A stretch of DNA of 64,000 nt, from NCBI RefSeq assembly GCF_000719285.1, contig NZ_JOFS01000003.1, positions 62,001-126,000 of the forward strand. The letters run 5' to 3'. Positions 35,468-44,069 of the stretch are shown here, piece after piece. The position numbers and the translations under genes were made by a program. Source of the stretch: Streptomyces bicolor. Its GTDB lineage: Bacteria > Actinomycetota > Actinomycetes > Streptomycetales > Streptomycetaceae. The notes beneath the pieces were generated by a model. It worked only from the letters and a program-made list of their open reading frames with translations. It had not been told where the DNA came from and did not search any database. The first letter of the stretch is position 1, and every line of letters begins with the position of its first letter.

Positions 35468-36720
35468 CACAGCTGCCGGGCCTCCTCGACACCGAGGCGC
35501 TCCGCAAGGACTTCCCGATCCTGGACCGCGTCGTCCACGGCGACAAGAAGCTCGTGTACCTGGACAACGCGGCGACCTCGCAGACGCCGCGCCAGGTGCT
35601 CGACGTGCTCTCCGAGTACTACGAGCAGCACAACGCCAACGTCCACCGTGGCGTGCACGTCCTCGCCGAGGAGGCCACGGCGCTGTACGAGGGCGCGCGC
35701 GACAAGGTCGCGGAGTTCATCAACGCGCCCAGCCGCAACGAGGTGATCTTCACCAAGAACGCCTCCGAGTCGCTCAACCTGGTGGCGAACATGCTCGGCT
35801 GGGCCGACGAGCCCTACCGGGTGGACTCCGACACCGAGATCGTCATCACGGAGATGGAGCACCACTCCAACATCGTGCCGTGGCAGCTGCTCGCGCAGCG
35901 CACGGGCGCGAAGCTGAAGTGGTTCGGCCTCACGGACGACGGCCGTCTCGACCTGTCCAACATCGACGAGGTCATCACGGAGAAGACGAAGATCGTCTCC
36001 TTCGTGCTGGTGTCGAACATCCTGGGCACGCTCAACCCGGTCGAGGCGATAGTGCGCCGCGCTCAGGAGGTCGGCGCGCTGGTCTGCGTCGACGCCTCGC
36101 AGGCGGCGCCCCACATGCCGCTGGACGTGCAGTCGCTGCAGGCCGACTTCGTGGCCTTCACCGGCCACAAGATGTGCGGCCCGACCGGCATCGGCGTCCT
36201 CTGGGGCCGCCAGGAGCTACTGGAGGACCTGCCTCCGTTCCTGGGCGGCGGCGAGATGATCGAGACGGTGTCGATGCACTCGTCGACCTACGCTCCCGCC
36301 CCGCACAAGTTCGAGGCGGGCACGCCCCCGATCGCGCAGGCGGTCGGGCTGGGCGCGGCGATCGACTACCTCAACTCGATCGGCATGGACAAGATCCTCG
36401 CCCATGAGCACGCGCTCACCGAGTACGCGGTGAAGCGGCTGGGGGAGGTCCCCGACCTGCGGATCATCGGCCCGACGACGGCCGAGGACCGCGGCGCCGC
36501 GATCTCCTTCACCCTCGGCGACATCCACCCGCACGACGTGGGCCAGGTCCTCGACGAGCAGGGCATCGCGGTCCGGGTCGGCCACCACTGCGCCCGCCCC
36601 GTGTGCCTGCGGTACGGAATTCCTGCGACCACGCGAGCGTCGTTCTATCTGTACTCCACGCCGGCCGAGATCGACGCTCTGGTGGACGGCCTGGAGCACG
36701 TACGGAACTTCTTCGGCTGA
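35464..36720 (+). CDS. sufS: Cysteine desulfurase SufS
   Basis: A 418-residue PLP enzyme that takes sulfur from cysteine, forming a persulfide. The PLP lysine is Lys236 in AFTGHKMCGPTGIG, and the catalytic cysteine is Cys376 in RVGHHCARPVCLRYG. The N-terminal VYLDNAATSQTP and histidine EMEHHSNIVPW are typical of group II desulfurases. It starts with GTG overlapping sufC. SufU, encoded next, is its likely sulfur acceptor. Confidence 0.97.
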
Positions 36721-36736
36721 CGGGACGAGCGATCGC

Positions 36737-37204
36737 ATGAAGCTGGATTCGATGTACCAGGAAGTCATCCTGGACCACTACAAGAACCCGCACGGGCGGG
36801 GCTTGCGGGATGGCGACGCCGAGGTGCACCACGTGAACCCGACGTGCGGTGACGAGATCACGCTCCGTGTGAAGTACGACGGCACGACGATCGAGGACGT
36901 CTCGTACGAGGGCCAGGGCTGCTCGATCAGCCAGGCCTCGGCGTCCGTGCTGAACGACCTGCTGGTCGGCAAGGAACTCACGGACGCGCAGAAGATCCAG
37001 GAGACCTTCCTGGAGCTGATGCAGTCCAAGGGGAAGATCGAGCCCGACGACGCGATGGAGGAGGTCCTGGAGGACGCGGTCGCGTTCGCCGGGGTCTCCA
37101 AGTACCCGGCCCGGGTCAAGTGCGCCCTCCTCAGCTGGATGGCGTGGAAGGACGCGACGGCCCAGGCCCTGGGCGGAGCCGACGCCGAAAGGAAGACGGC
37201 ATGA
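36737..37204 (+). CDS. sufU: SufU, zinc-dependent sulfurtransferase partner of SufS
   Basis: A 155-residue SufU/IscU-fold protein. Ligands Cys37 (NPTCGDEITL, with Asp39), Cys62 (GQGCSISQAS) and Cys129 (RVKCALLSW) match the Zn site of Gram-positive SufU, and the insertion between the second and third cysteines fits SufU rather than IscU. It accepts persulfide sulfur from SufS. It overlaps the following gene by ATGA. Confidence 0.95.
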   Translation: MKLDSMYQEVILDHYKNPHGRGLRDGDAEVHHVNPTCGDEITLRVKYDGTTIEDVSYEGQGCSISQASASVLNDLLVGKELTDAQKIQETFLELMQSKGKIEPDDAMEEVLEDAVAFAGVSKYPARVKCALLSWMAWKDATAQALGGADAERKTA

Positions 37205-37533
37205 GTGACACCGTGGAGATGAAGCCGGCCTCGGAGGAGGAGCTCCGCGAGGCCCTGATGGACGTGGTCGACCCCGAGCTGGGCATCGACGTCGTCAACC
37301 TCGGCCTGATCTACGGCATCCACGTCGACGACTCGAACGTGGCGACGGTCGACATGACCCTGACGTCGGCGGCCTGCCCGCTGACGGACGTCATCGAGGA
37401 CCAGGCCAAGTCCGCCACGGACGGCCTCGTCAGCGAGCTGCGCATCAACTGGGTCTGGATGCCGCCGTGGGGCCCGGACAAGATCACGGACGACGGCCGC
37501 GAGCAGCTTCGGGCGCTCGGGTTCAACGTCTGA
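37201..37533 (+). CDS. DUF59/MIP18-family (SufT-like) Fe-S maturation protein
   Basis: A 110-residue protein with the MIP18/PaaD-like fold: EEELREALMDVVDPELGIDVVNLGLIYGI, then the conserved Cys59 in TLTSAACPLTDVIEDQ, and the C-terminal WVWMPPWGPDKITDDGREQLRALGF. Related SufT proteins help deliver Fe-S clusters to targets. It is the last gene of the suf operon, coupled to sufU by ATGA and followed by a 15-bp hairpin. Confidence 0.92.
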   Translation: MSDTVEMKPASEEELREALMDVVDPELGIDVVNLGLIYGIHVDDSNVATVDMTLTSAACPLTDVIEDQAKSATDGLVSELRINWVWMPPWGPDKITDDGREQLRALGFNV

Positions 37534-37548
37534 TATCCCCACGCGTGG

Positions 37549-37583
37549 GAAAGCGGCGGCACCTGCCGGGTGCCGCCGCTTTC
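37549..37583 (+). terminator. Terminator of the suf operon
   Basis: A perfect 15-bp stem (GAAAGCGGCGGCACC and its complement) with a 5-nt loop, 15 bp after the last suf gene and just before the convergent AbfB-domain gene; it can serve both. Confidence 0.9.
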
Positions 37584-37589
37584 ATGTGT

Positions 37590-38417
37590 TCAGGCCGGCC
37601 CGCCCACCAGGTGGAACGACGAGTCCGCCAGGTACAGGGAGCTGTACTCGAAGCGTTCGAGGCGCAGGACGAAGTTCTTGTGGCGGAGGAAGTAGCCCGG
37701 GTAGTTGACGGACTCGAGCATCTTCGCGCCGGAATAGGCCGAGTCGCGAGGGCAGAAGGTGGCGTCCTGTGCGAAGAGGCGCGAGCCGTCGCCGCGTTCG
37801 GCGCGCAGGACGAAGTCGTGGTGGCGCAGGTACTTGCCGTCGTGTGTGGCGAAGGAGTAGCAGGAGCTGTTCGCCAGGCCCTTGACCTGCTTGAAGGTCG
37901 AGTCCTCGCGGGATTCCGAACCACGGACCGGGTCCAGCTTCACGTAGCCGTCACTCACGTGCCAGTAACGGTCGGCGTAGTTGACCGAACGGACGGAGCG
38001 CCAGGTGACGGTGGCCGTCGGCTTCGGTTCTGCAGTCGGTGAACTGCCCTCGCGGGAAGGCGACTTCGACGGCTCGGGCGCCGGCTTGGGCGTGCCGGCG
38101 TGCTGTTGGCCGGGTGCCTCGGCGGTCGGCCGGTCCGTCGACAGGCCGCTCTTGCCCTTGGGAGGAGTCTCCGAAGGGGTGGCGAAGGAGATCAGACCGG
38201 GGAGCGTCGTCGCCTCCGTGGAGGGCGACGCGGAGGATGACTCGTCGTCATATTCCTTCTCCGATACGGCGATCGCCGTGAAGCAGGCGATGATCGTCGC
38301 CACCGCCATCCCGCCCGCCAGCCACAGGCGGCGCGTCCCCGGCGCCCGTGAGGTGTCCGGGGCCCAGCCGTTCTCCCAAGGTTGCTCCTGAGACGGCCGG
38401 GACTTGTTTTCCTGCAT
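37590..38417 (-). CDS. Membrane-anchored AbfB (arabinofuranosidase-B-like) domain protein
   Basis: A 275-residue protein with a short cytoplasmic N-terminus, one transmembrane helix (about 31-51) and a long Ser/Pro/Thr-rich linker. The C-terminal beta-trefoil AbfB domain spans about 140-270 (RSVNYADRYWHVSDGYVKL...SFATHDGKYLRHHDFVLRAE...SVNYPGYFLRHKNFVLRLE). AbfB/CBM42 domains bind arabinose-containing glycans. No catalytic domain is attached, so a surface carbohydrate-binding role is inferred. Confidence 0.85.
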   Translation of the reverse strand: MQENKSRPSQEQPWENGWAPDTSRAPGTRRLWLAGGMAVATIIACFTAIAVSEKEYDDESSSASPSTEATTLPGLISFATPSETPPKGKSGLSTDRPTAEAPGQQHAGTPKPAPEPSKSPSREGSSPTAEPKPTATVTWRSVRSVNYADRYWHVSDGYVKLDPVRGSESREDSTFKQVKGLANSSCYSFATHDGKYLRHHDFVLRAERGDGSRLFAQDATFCPRDSAYSGAKMLESVNYPGYFLRHKNFVLRLERFEYSSLYLADSSFHLVGGPA

Positions 38418-38805
38418 GCGCTGTTCCCCCCAGCGGCGTCATGGGGTTGACGACCGCGGCTGCGAAGGCCCGGTGTGTGAATGGTGAACAACACTAATGG
38501 ACCCAGTGGTCCCACAGCAGCCCTTGGAACCAGCCGTATCCACATCGATTTCTCAGCGGTCTTTGAGGCTCGCCCTGTCCGGCACCGACAGCATGGATCC
38601 GGGACGACGCTCCTCGCACTCATGCTGCCCGCCTACGCCCTGTATGCGTGAACCGGGGCCGTTGGCGGCGCAGTTGGGGGCCCGAGGTCGCGCCGCCCGT
38701 CCAGGATCCACCGCCCCGGCCGGATGGGCGCCCCCGCGGTCTTGGCACCAGGGCATCATGATCCGGCAGCCCCGCAGCTCACGCACCGACAGGAGCCCCC
38801 GGATC
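38418..38805. other. Divergent intergenic region, AbfB gene / GH114-like gene
   Basis: This is 388 bp without a gene I can support. It holds a short 5-bp dyad (GGACC-CAGT-GGTCC at about 38500-38513) and no recognisable promoter pair. Confidence 0.35.
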
Positions 38806-39648
38806 ATGGTCCACCGCAACTCCCAAGCCCTTCGCCGGGCGCTCGCGGCAACGGCGTTGTGCGGTGCCCTCGCCATGGCCGCGGGCGGATGCACGGCGTC
38901 GTCCGACGATGAGGGCACCGACGCGAAGAAGGTGGAACTGCCTGAGCCGGGGGTCGCCTTCGACTACCAGATCGGCGGCTCCTACCCGCCGCCCGCCGGT
39001 GTACGTGCCGTCTCCCGCGACCGCACCGCGAAACCGGCGCTGGGGGTCTACAACGTCTGCTACGTCAACGCCTTCCAGGCCCAGCCGGACGCCGAGGGCT
39101 GGTGGCAGGACCACCACCCCGACCTGCTGCTCCGGGCCGCCGACGGCGAACTGGTCGTCGACGAGGACTGGGACGAGGCCCTGCTGGACATCTCGACGGC
39201 CGCCAAGCGTGAACGCCTCGCCCGGATCGTGGGGGAGTGGATCGACGGCTGTGCCGAGGCCGGGTTCCAGGCGGTCGAGGCCGACAACCTCGACTCCAAC
39301 GAGCGGTCCGACGGGCTGCTGACCGCCGCCGACGACCTGGCCTTCGGCCGGCTGCTCGTCGACCGGGCCCACGCGGCCGGTCTGGCCCTCGGCCAGAAGA
39401 ACGCCGCCGGCCTGGCGCGGCAAGCACGGCGCCTCGGCTTCGACTTCGCGGTCGCCGAGGAGTGCGGACAGTACGACGAGTGCGGCGCCTACGCGGACGC
39501 CTACGACGACCGGGTCTTCGTCATCGAGTACCGCTCGGACGGCCTCGCCGCGGCCTGCGCGGACTGGGCCGACAGGCTGTCGGTGGTCCTGCGCGACCTG
39601 GACGTCGTCAAGGCGGGGGAGGACGGGTACCGCCGCCGGACCTGCTGA
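38806..39648 (+). CDS. GH114-like (endo-alpha-1,4-polygalactosaminidase type) lipoprotein
   Basis: A 280-residue exported protein. The signal peptide ends in a lipobox (LAMAAGGC). The mature part is a TIM-barrel of the TM1410/GH114 group: FDYQIGGSYPPPAGVRAVSRDR, VYNVCYVNAFQAQP, EWIDGCAEAGFQAVEADNLDSNERSDG and LGQKNAAGLARQARRLGFDFAVAEECGQYDEC, carrying the conserved acidic residues. The family cleaves galactosaminoglycan-type polymers such as Pel. The start is supported by AGGAG 10 bp upstream; an earlier ATG at 38758 is possible. Confidence 0.85.
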   Translation: MVHRNSQALRRALAATALCGALAMAAGGCTASSDDEGTDAKKVELPEPGVAFDYQIGGSYPPPAGVRAVSRDRTAKPALGVYNVCYVNAFQAQPDAEGWWQDHHPDLLLRAADGELVVDEDWDEALLDISTAAKRERLARIVGEWIDGCAEAGFQAVEADNLDSNERSDGLLTAADDLAFGRLLVDRAHAAGLALGQKNAAGLARQARRLGFDFAVAEECGQYDECGAYADAYDDRVFVIEYRSDGLAAACADWADRLSVVLRDLDVVKAGEDGYRRRTC

Positions 39649-39666
39649 ACCGGGCCGCCGTCTTGT

Positions 39667-39702
39667 GTACGGGCGTACGCAACGTTGTGTACGCTCGTAC
39701 AC
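39667..39702. promoter_or_regulatory. Two tandem operators over the SMR promoter
   Basis: GTACG-GG-CGTAC (39667-39678) and GTGTACG-CT-CGTACAC (39687-39702) share the core GTACG-NN-CGTAC. Their centres are 22 bp apart, two helical turns. The second overlaps a probable -10 (TACGCT) and ends at the start codon. They are likely sites for the TetR protein encoded downstream. Confidence 0.75.
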
Positions 39703-40023
39703 ATGGGATACCTGCTGCTCGCCGGAGCCATAGCGGCCGAGGTGGCCGCCACCACCGCCATGAAATACAGCGACGGCTTCAGCAGGCTGTGGCCTTCGCT
39801 GCTGACCGCACTCGGATACGTCGTCTCCTTCGCGTTGCTCGCCCAGACGCTGAGGACCGTCTCCGTGGGCACGGCCTATGCGATCTGGGCCGGTGTCGGC
39901 ACCGCGGCCATCGCGACCATCGGGATCCTGTTCCTGGGGGAGGGAATGACGGTCACGAAGGCCGTCGGCATCGCGCTGATCATCGTCGGCGTGGTGGTGC
40001 TGAACCTGGGAGGTGCGCACTGA
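39703..40023 (+). CDS. Small multidrug resistance (SMR/EmrE-type) transporter
   Basis: A 106-residue four-helix proton-coupled drug exporter. The essential glutamate is in the first helix (LLLAGAIAAEVAATTAMK), followed by AYAIWAGVGTAAIA and the last helix IALIIVGVVVLNLG. Quaternary ammonium compounds and dyes are usual substrates. The ATG has no ribosome binding site and directly follows the second operator, so the mRNA may be leaderless. The stop overlaps the start of the TetR gene (TGATG). Confidence 0.93.
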   Translation: MGYLLLAGAIAAEVAATTAMKYSDGFSRLWPSLLTALGYVVSFALLAQTLRTVSVGTAYAIWAGVGTAAIATIGILFLGEGMTVTKAVGIALIIVGVVVLNLGGAH

Positions 40024-40559
40024 TGGCCCGGCGCTACGACCCCGATCGACGTCAGCGGATCATCGACGCGGCGATCCGGGTCGTCGGGGCGAAGGGCATC
40101 GCCGGGCTGAGCCATCGCACCGTCGCCGCCGAGGCCGACGTGCCGCTCGGCTCCACGACGTACCACTTCAAGACCCTCGACGATCTGCTGGTCGCCGCTC
40201 TGCGCCAGGCCAACGAGGGCTTCGCCAAGGTGATCGCCTCGCGCGGCGGACTTGAGGACCCGCAGACCGACCTGGCGGCCGAACTCGCGGGCTGGATGGG
40301 CGAGTGGCTCGCCGGGGACCGTACGGGCGTCGAGCTGGAGTACGAGCTCTACCTCGCCGCCCTGCGCCGGCCCGCCCTGCGCCCGGTCGCCGACGAGTGG
40401 GCACGCGATCTCGCCGAGCGGCTGTCCCGCCGCACGGACGCGGTCACGGCGCGGGCGCTGGTGGCGGTGATGGACGGGATCTGTCTGCAGGTGCTGCTCG
40501 CCGGTGGCACGTATGACGAGGCCTACGTACGGGAGGTGCTGGCCAGGGTCATCCCGTGA
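40023..40559 (+). CDS. TetR-family repressor of the SMR pump
   Basis: A 178-residue regulator with an N-terminal TetR helix-turn-helix (DRRQRIIDAAIRVVGAKGIAGLSHRTVAAEADVPLGSTTYHF) and a helical ligand-binding C-terminus. It is translationally coupled to the SMR gene, and the duplicated palindromes before that gene are the probable operators. The typical circuit is relief of repression by a cationic drug. Confidence 0.92.
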   Translation: MARRYDPDRRQRIIDAAIRVVGAKGIAGLSHRTVAAEADVPLGSTTYHFKTLDDLLVAALRQANEGFAKVIASRGGLEDPQTDLAAELAGWMGEWLAGDRTGVELEYELYLAALRRPALRPVADEWARDLAERLSRRTDAVTARALVAVMDGICLQVLLAGGTYDEAYVREVLARVIP

Positions 40560-40699
40560 CGGGCGCGGACGCAGGAGTACGCAAACGCAGACGAGAGCCG
40601 GGCCTGGACCCGGACCCGGACCTGGCACGTACCGCCCGGCACGTGAGACGCACTCCCACCGGTTCGCCCCTGCGGGCAGCGTCACGTTAGGTTGCCCTT

Positions 40700-41689
40700 A
40701 TGACCGACACGACTGCTCCTCGCACCACCGGCGCCGTGGCCGCCGGCCTCGCCACGATCGCCGCCGACGGCACCATCCTCGACACCTGGTTCCCCGCGCC
40801 CGAGCTCGTCGCCGAGCCCGGCCCCTCCGGCAGCGAGCGGCTGTCCGCCGAGCGCGCCGCGGAGCTGCTCGGCGGCGGTGCCACCGCAGCGATCGGGCCG
40901 GACGCCCGCCGGGGCGTCGAGGTCGTCGCGGTCCGTACGGTCATCGCCTCGCTCGACGAGAAGCCGATCGACGCGCACGACGTCTACCTGCGCCTGCACC
41001 TGCTCTCCCATCGCCTGGTCAAGCCGCACGGCCTGAGCCTGGAGGGCCAGTTCGGCTTCCTCGCCAACGTCGCCTGGACCTCGCTGGGCCCGGTCGCCGT
41101 CGACGACGTCGAGAAGGTCCGGCTGAACGCCCGCGCCGAGGGCCTGCACCTCCAGGTGACCTCGATCGACAAGTTCCCGCGCATGACCGACTACGTCGCC
41201 CCCAAGGGCGTCCGCATCGCCGACGCCGACCGGGTCCGCCTGGGCGCCCACCTCGCCGCGGGCACCACCGTCATGCACGAGGGCTTCGTCAACTTCAACG
41301 CCGGCACGCTCGGCACCTCCATGGTCGAGGGCCGTATCTCCGCGGGCGTCGTGGTCGGCGACGGCTCCGACATCGGCGGCGGCGCGTCCACCATGGGCAC
41401 GCTGTCCGGCGGCGGCAACGTGATCATCACCATCGGCGAGCGCTGCCTGATCGGCGCCGAGGCGGGCGTCGGCATCGCGCTCGGCGACGAGTGCGTCGTC
41501 GAGGCCGGTCTCTACGTCACCGCGGGCACCCGCGTCACCATGCCCGACGGCCAGATCGTCAAGGCCCGCGAACTCTCCGGCGCCTCCAACATCCTCTTCC
41601 GCCGCAACTCGGTCACCGGCACCGTCGAGGCCCGCCCGAACAACGCGGTCTGGGGCGGCCTGAACGACATCCTGCACAGCCACAACTGA
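40700..41689 (+). CDS. dapD: 2,3,4,5-tetrahydropyridine-2,6-dicarboxylate N-succinyltransferase
   Basis: A 329-residue enzyme of the succinylase branch of lysine/diaminopimelate synthesis. After an N-terminal alpha/beta domain there is a left-handed beta-helix of hexapeptide repeats ([61 protein letters not shown]...), as in actinobacterial DapD. TAGGTT lies 7 bp before the ATG and there is no ribosome binding site, so a leaderless mRNA is likely. A 27-bp perfect hairpin ends the transcript. Confidence 0.96.
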   Translation: MTDTTAPRTTGAVAAGLATIAADGTILDTWFPAPELVAEPGPSGSERLSAERAAELLGGGATAAIGPDARRGVEVVAVRTVIASLDEKPIDAHDVYLRLHLLSHRLVKPHGLSLEGQFGFLANVAWTSLGPVAVDDVEKVRLNARAEGLHLQVTSIDKFPRMTDYVAPKGVRIADADRVRLGAHLAAGTTVMHEGFVNFNAGTLGTSMVEGRISAGVVVGDGSDIGGGASTMGTLSGGGNVIITIGERCLIGAEAGVGIALGDECVVEAGLYVTAGTRVTMPDGQIVKARELSGASNILFRRNSVTGTVEARPNNAVWGGLNDILHSHN

Positions 41690-41698
41690 CGACGGCCG

Positions 41699-41756
41699 AC
41701 ATCGACGAACGCCCTCCGGCAGCCGGACCCGGCTGCCGGAGGGCGTTCGTCGATGT
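41699..41756 (+). terminator. Very long perfect hairpin after dapD
   Basis: A 27-bp perfect stem with a 4-nt loop starting 10 bp after the dapD stop. There is no U-tract. It is much longer than the other hairpins in the window. Confidence 0.88.
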
Positions 41757-41877
41757 GGCGCCGCGGCGCGCTCACGTTCGGGTTACTCGTCGTGACCTCA
41801 GCACGGTCCAGGCAGATGAACGGGTGGACGCAGTTTCCGATCACACGCCGAACCGACGAAATGAGGGCCGTGGGCTG

Positions 41878-42117
41878 ATGACGGGTCGAGGGATGACGAG
41901 CGAGCGGACCAGGACCGTGCTGCGCCTGGTGGTGGGGGTGCTGGCCGCGGGGGCGGCGTGCTGGTTGCCGGCCGGGACCGCGTACGCCGACGAGACCAAC
42001 ACGGGTTCGCACAACGGTCCCCGCATCGGGCTGGTCAATGTGGGGCAGGTGGACGACCCGATGGAGGATGTGCTGGAGCACTTCCTGCTCTTCGGCGACG
42101 GGTACAAGTGGGGCTGA
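41878..42117 (+). CDS. Small secreted protein, 79 residues
   Basis: The N-terminus is a clear signal peptide: basic residues, a hydrophobic core VLRLVVGVLAAGAACWLPAGTA and a cleavage site AYA-DE. The mature peptide is only about 40 residues, acidic, and ends DPMEDVLEHFLLFGDGYKWG. I do not recognise a family. It is not a chaplin. A strong intrinsic terminator follows, and the next gene is an ECF sigma factor, so it may be a separately expressed surface peptide. The start is either this ATG or the one five codons later. Confidence 0.65.
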   Translation: MTGRGMTSERTRTVLRLVVGVLAAGAACWLPAGTAYADETNTGSHNGPRIGLVNVGQVDDPMEDVLEHFLLFGDGYKWG

Positions 42118-42137
42118 TCGCGCACCGGGCACGACGC

Positions 42138-42185
42138 GGGGCTCTTGTCGCACAGGGATGCGGCAAGGGCCCCGGCTCTTTTTCC
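42138..42185 (+). terminator. Intrinsic terminator after the small secreted protein gene
   Basis: A 15-bp stem (two G-U pairs) with a 6-nt loop, followed by CTCTTTTTCC. This is one of the few hairpins here with a real U-tract. Confidence 0.88.
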
Positions 42186-42279
42186 GACTTCTTCCTGTGC
42201 GCAGGCATAGCGGCGGCACGCGGCACGCGTCACGAAGGGTAGGAGAGGCGGGCACCCGGTCCGTCCGGGGGAAGAGAAG

Positions 42280-42843
42280 GTGACGATGGATGCCCAAGCG
42301 CAGGACAGCTTTCGGAAGTTCGTGGAGAACCGGTCGTCCGCGCTGCTGAAGACGGCCGTACTGCTGACCGGCGGCGACCGGCACGCGGCGGAGGACCTGC
42401 TGCAGAACGCCCTGATCAAGGCGGCCGGCCGCTGGCATCGCATCGACGAGCCGGAGGCGTACGTGCGCCAGATCCTGTACCGGCAGCAGATCAGCCGCTG
42501 GCGACTGAAGTGGTGGCGGCGTGAGCTGACCGTCGCCGAGCCGCCCGAGACCGGCGCGAACCCGGACGCCGCCCCCGCCGCGGAGCTGCGGCTGCTCATG
42601 CGCGGCGCGCTGGCCCGGCTGACCGACCGGCAGCGCACCGTGCTGGTGCTGCGCTACTTCGAGGACCTGCCGGAGGCCGACGTGGCCCGCATGCTGGGCT
42701 GCTCCGTGGGCACCGTACGGTCCACCACCCACCGCTCACTGGCCCGGCTGCGTTCGCTCGCGCCGGAACTGGCCGCCCTCGGCGAGGCCGAGGCCGAGCG
42801 CCGCCCGTCCCGTGACTACTCGCCCATGGAGGTGCGGCCGTGA
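42280..42843 (+). CDS. ECF sigma factor, SigE-like actinobacterial group
   Basis: A 187-residue sigma factor. Region 2 (FRKFVENRSSALLKTAVLLTGGDRHAAEDLLQNALIKAAGRW) and region 4 (ALARLTDRQRTVLVLRYFEDLPEADVARMLGCSVGTVRSTTHRSLARLR) are intact, of the type often annotated as SigE-family ECF. It may start at GTG 42280 or at ATG 42286, both near GAAGAG. It overlaps the next gene, a membrane protein, by GTGA, the usual arrangement of an ECF factor and its regulator. Confidence 0.92.
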   Translation: MTMDAQAQDSFRKFVENRSSALLKTAVLLTGGDRHAAEDLLQNALIKAAGRWHRIDEPEAYVRQILYRQQISRWRLKWWRRELTVAEPPETGANPDAAPAAELRLLMRGALARLTDRQRTVLVLRYFEDLPEADVARMLGCSVGTVRSTTHRSLARLRSLAPELAALGEAEAERRPSRDYSPMEVRP

Positions 42844-44069
42844 ACGTCGACGAACTCATGCGCGACGCCCTGCGCGAGCAGGCCGCCGAACAGCCCCCGG
42901 CGGCAGCGGGATTCGCCGACCGTGTGCTGGCCGTCCGCCGGCGCCGCCGCAACCGCAGGCTCGCGGCCGCCGCCGTTGCCGCCGTGGCCGCGGTCGCCGT
43001 CGGGGTGGCGGTGCCCCTGCTGGACTCCGGCAAGCGGGACGTCCGCCCCTCGGGCGGCGGCATCGTGGAGGAGGAGAAGGAGACGAAGGCGCACCCCGAC
43101 CAGTCGCCGCCGCGCGAGGAGATCTCCGTCGGGGGCACGACCCTGGCCGGGTACTTCATCCCGGAGACGGTCAAGAAGTCCCAGGACACCGCCGTCTACG
43201 AGCGCACCTATCACCTGCTGAACCCGACGACCGGCAAGTACACCAAGACCGAGAACTGGTCCTGGGTCGCCGTCGCTCCCGGCATGAAGACCGCCGCCGT
43301 CCTCGAACGGGACCTGCCCGTCTCGCGGATCGGCCTGCTCGACCTGCCCACCGGCAAGGTTCAGCGGTGGATCCCGGTCGAGCACGACGTCGCCGGGCTC
43401 GCCTTCTCCCGCGACGGCCGCAAGTTGGTCGCGACGACCTACAGCGACAACCCCGACCGGCGGATCAAGACGGAGGGCTCCGAAGGGTGGGGCCAGCCCT
43501 GGGAGTCGAGCCGCACCGGCTTCTACGTCCTCGACGTGGCCTCCGGGAAGGGCCCCTGGACCGAGGTCGCGTCGGAGAGCGACCCCGACGACCCCATGGG
43601 CGGCACCTTCCTCAACTCCCGCCAGGACTTCGCCCTCACCGACGACGCCCGGCATGTCTGGTCCGGGCACCCCATGGGGGACATCGGCAAGGAGTTCTGG
43701 GACCTCACGGGCAAGAAGGTCTCCGCACCCGCGGGCGAGGAGCATCTGAACTGGTTCGTCGACGCGGGCAAGTCGCCGAACGGCAGCCTCGTCGCCGGCG
43801 AGTTCGCGGGGGAGAAGTGGAAGACCTCCTCCTACGTCGTCGACGCCATGACCGGCGCGAAGACCGAGGTGCGCGGGCAGCAACTGCTCGCCTGGGTCGG
43901 CAACAAGCAGCTGATCGCCTGGGACATCGGCAAGGACGACGACAACGAGTTCCACCAGCGGCTCGTACTGGTCACGATCGGCAGCGACAAGACCGTCCCG
44001 CTCAGCGGCTTCCGTCAGGGCAACGACGGCGGCGCCGGGCGCTGGGAACCGGTCTTCTCGCAGCCCTGA
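42840..44069 (+). CDS. Membrane protein with extracellular WD40/beta-propeller-like domain, partner of the ECF sigma factor
   Basis: A 409-residue protein with a short cytoplasmic N-terminus (MNVDELMRDALREQAAEQPP...FADRVLAVRRRRR), one transmembrane helix at about 40-60 and a large outer domain. The outer domain has repeated WSW/DGRKLVAT/YVLDV-type strands suggestive of a beta propeller. It is translationally coupled to the sigma gene, so it is probably its regulator, but the N-terminus lacks the HxxxCxxC zinc anti-sigma motif. Its stop codon is directly adjacent to the convergent dapA stop. Confidence 0.75.
   Translation: MNVDELMRDALREQAAEQPPAAAGFADRVLAVRRRRRNRRLAAAAVAAVAAVAVGVAVPLLDSGKRDVRPSGGGIVEEEKETKAHPDQSPPREEISVGGTTLAGYFIPETVKKSQDTAVYERTYHLLNPTTGKYTKTENWSWVAVAPGMKTAAVLERDLPVSRIGLLDLPTGKVQRWIPVEHDVAGLAFSRDGRKLVATTYSDNPDRRIKTEGSEGWGQPWESSRTGFYVLDVASGKGPWTEVASESDPDDPMGGTFLNSRQDFALTDDARHVWSGHPMGDIGKEFWDLTGKKVSAPAGEEHLNWFVDAGKSPNGSLVAGEFAGEKWKTSSYVVDAMTGAKTEVRGQQLLAWVGNKQLIAWDIGKDDDNEFHQRLVLVTIGSDKTVPLSGFRQGNDGGAGRWEPVFSQP

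Noticed and set aside
40686..40699. Iron box at the dapD promoter (TTAGGTTGCCCTTA)
   Set aside because: The second arm is degenerate, and TAGGTT is better explained as the -10 of a leaderless promoter.
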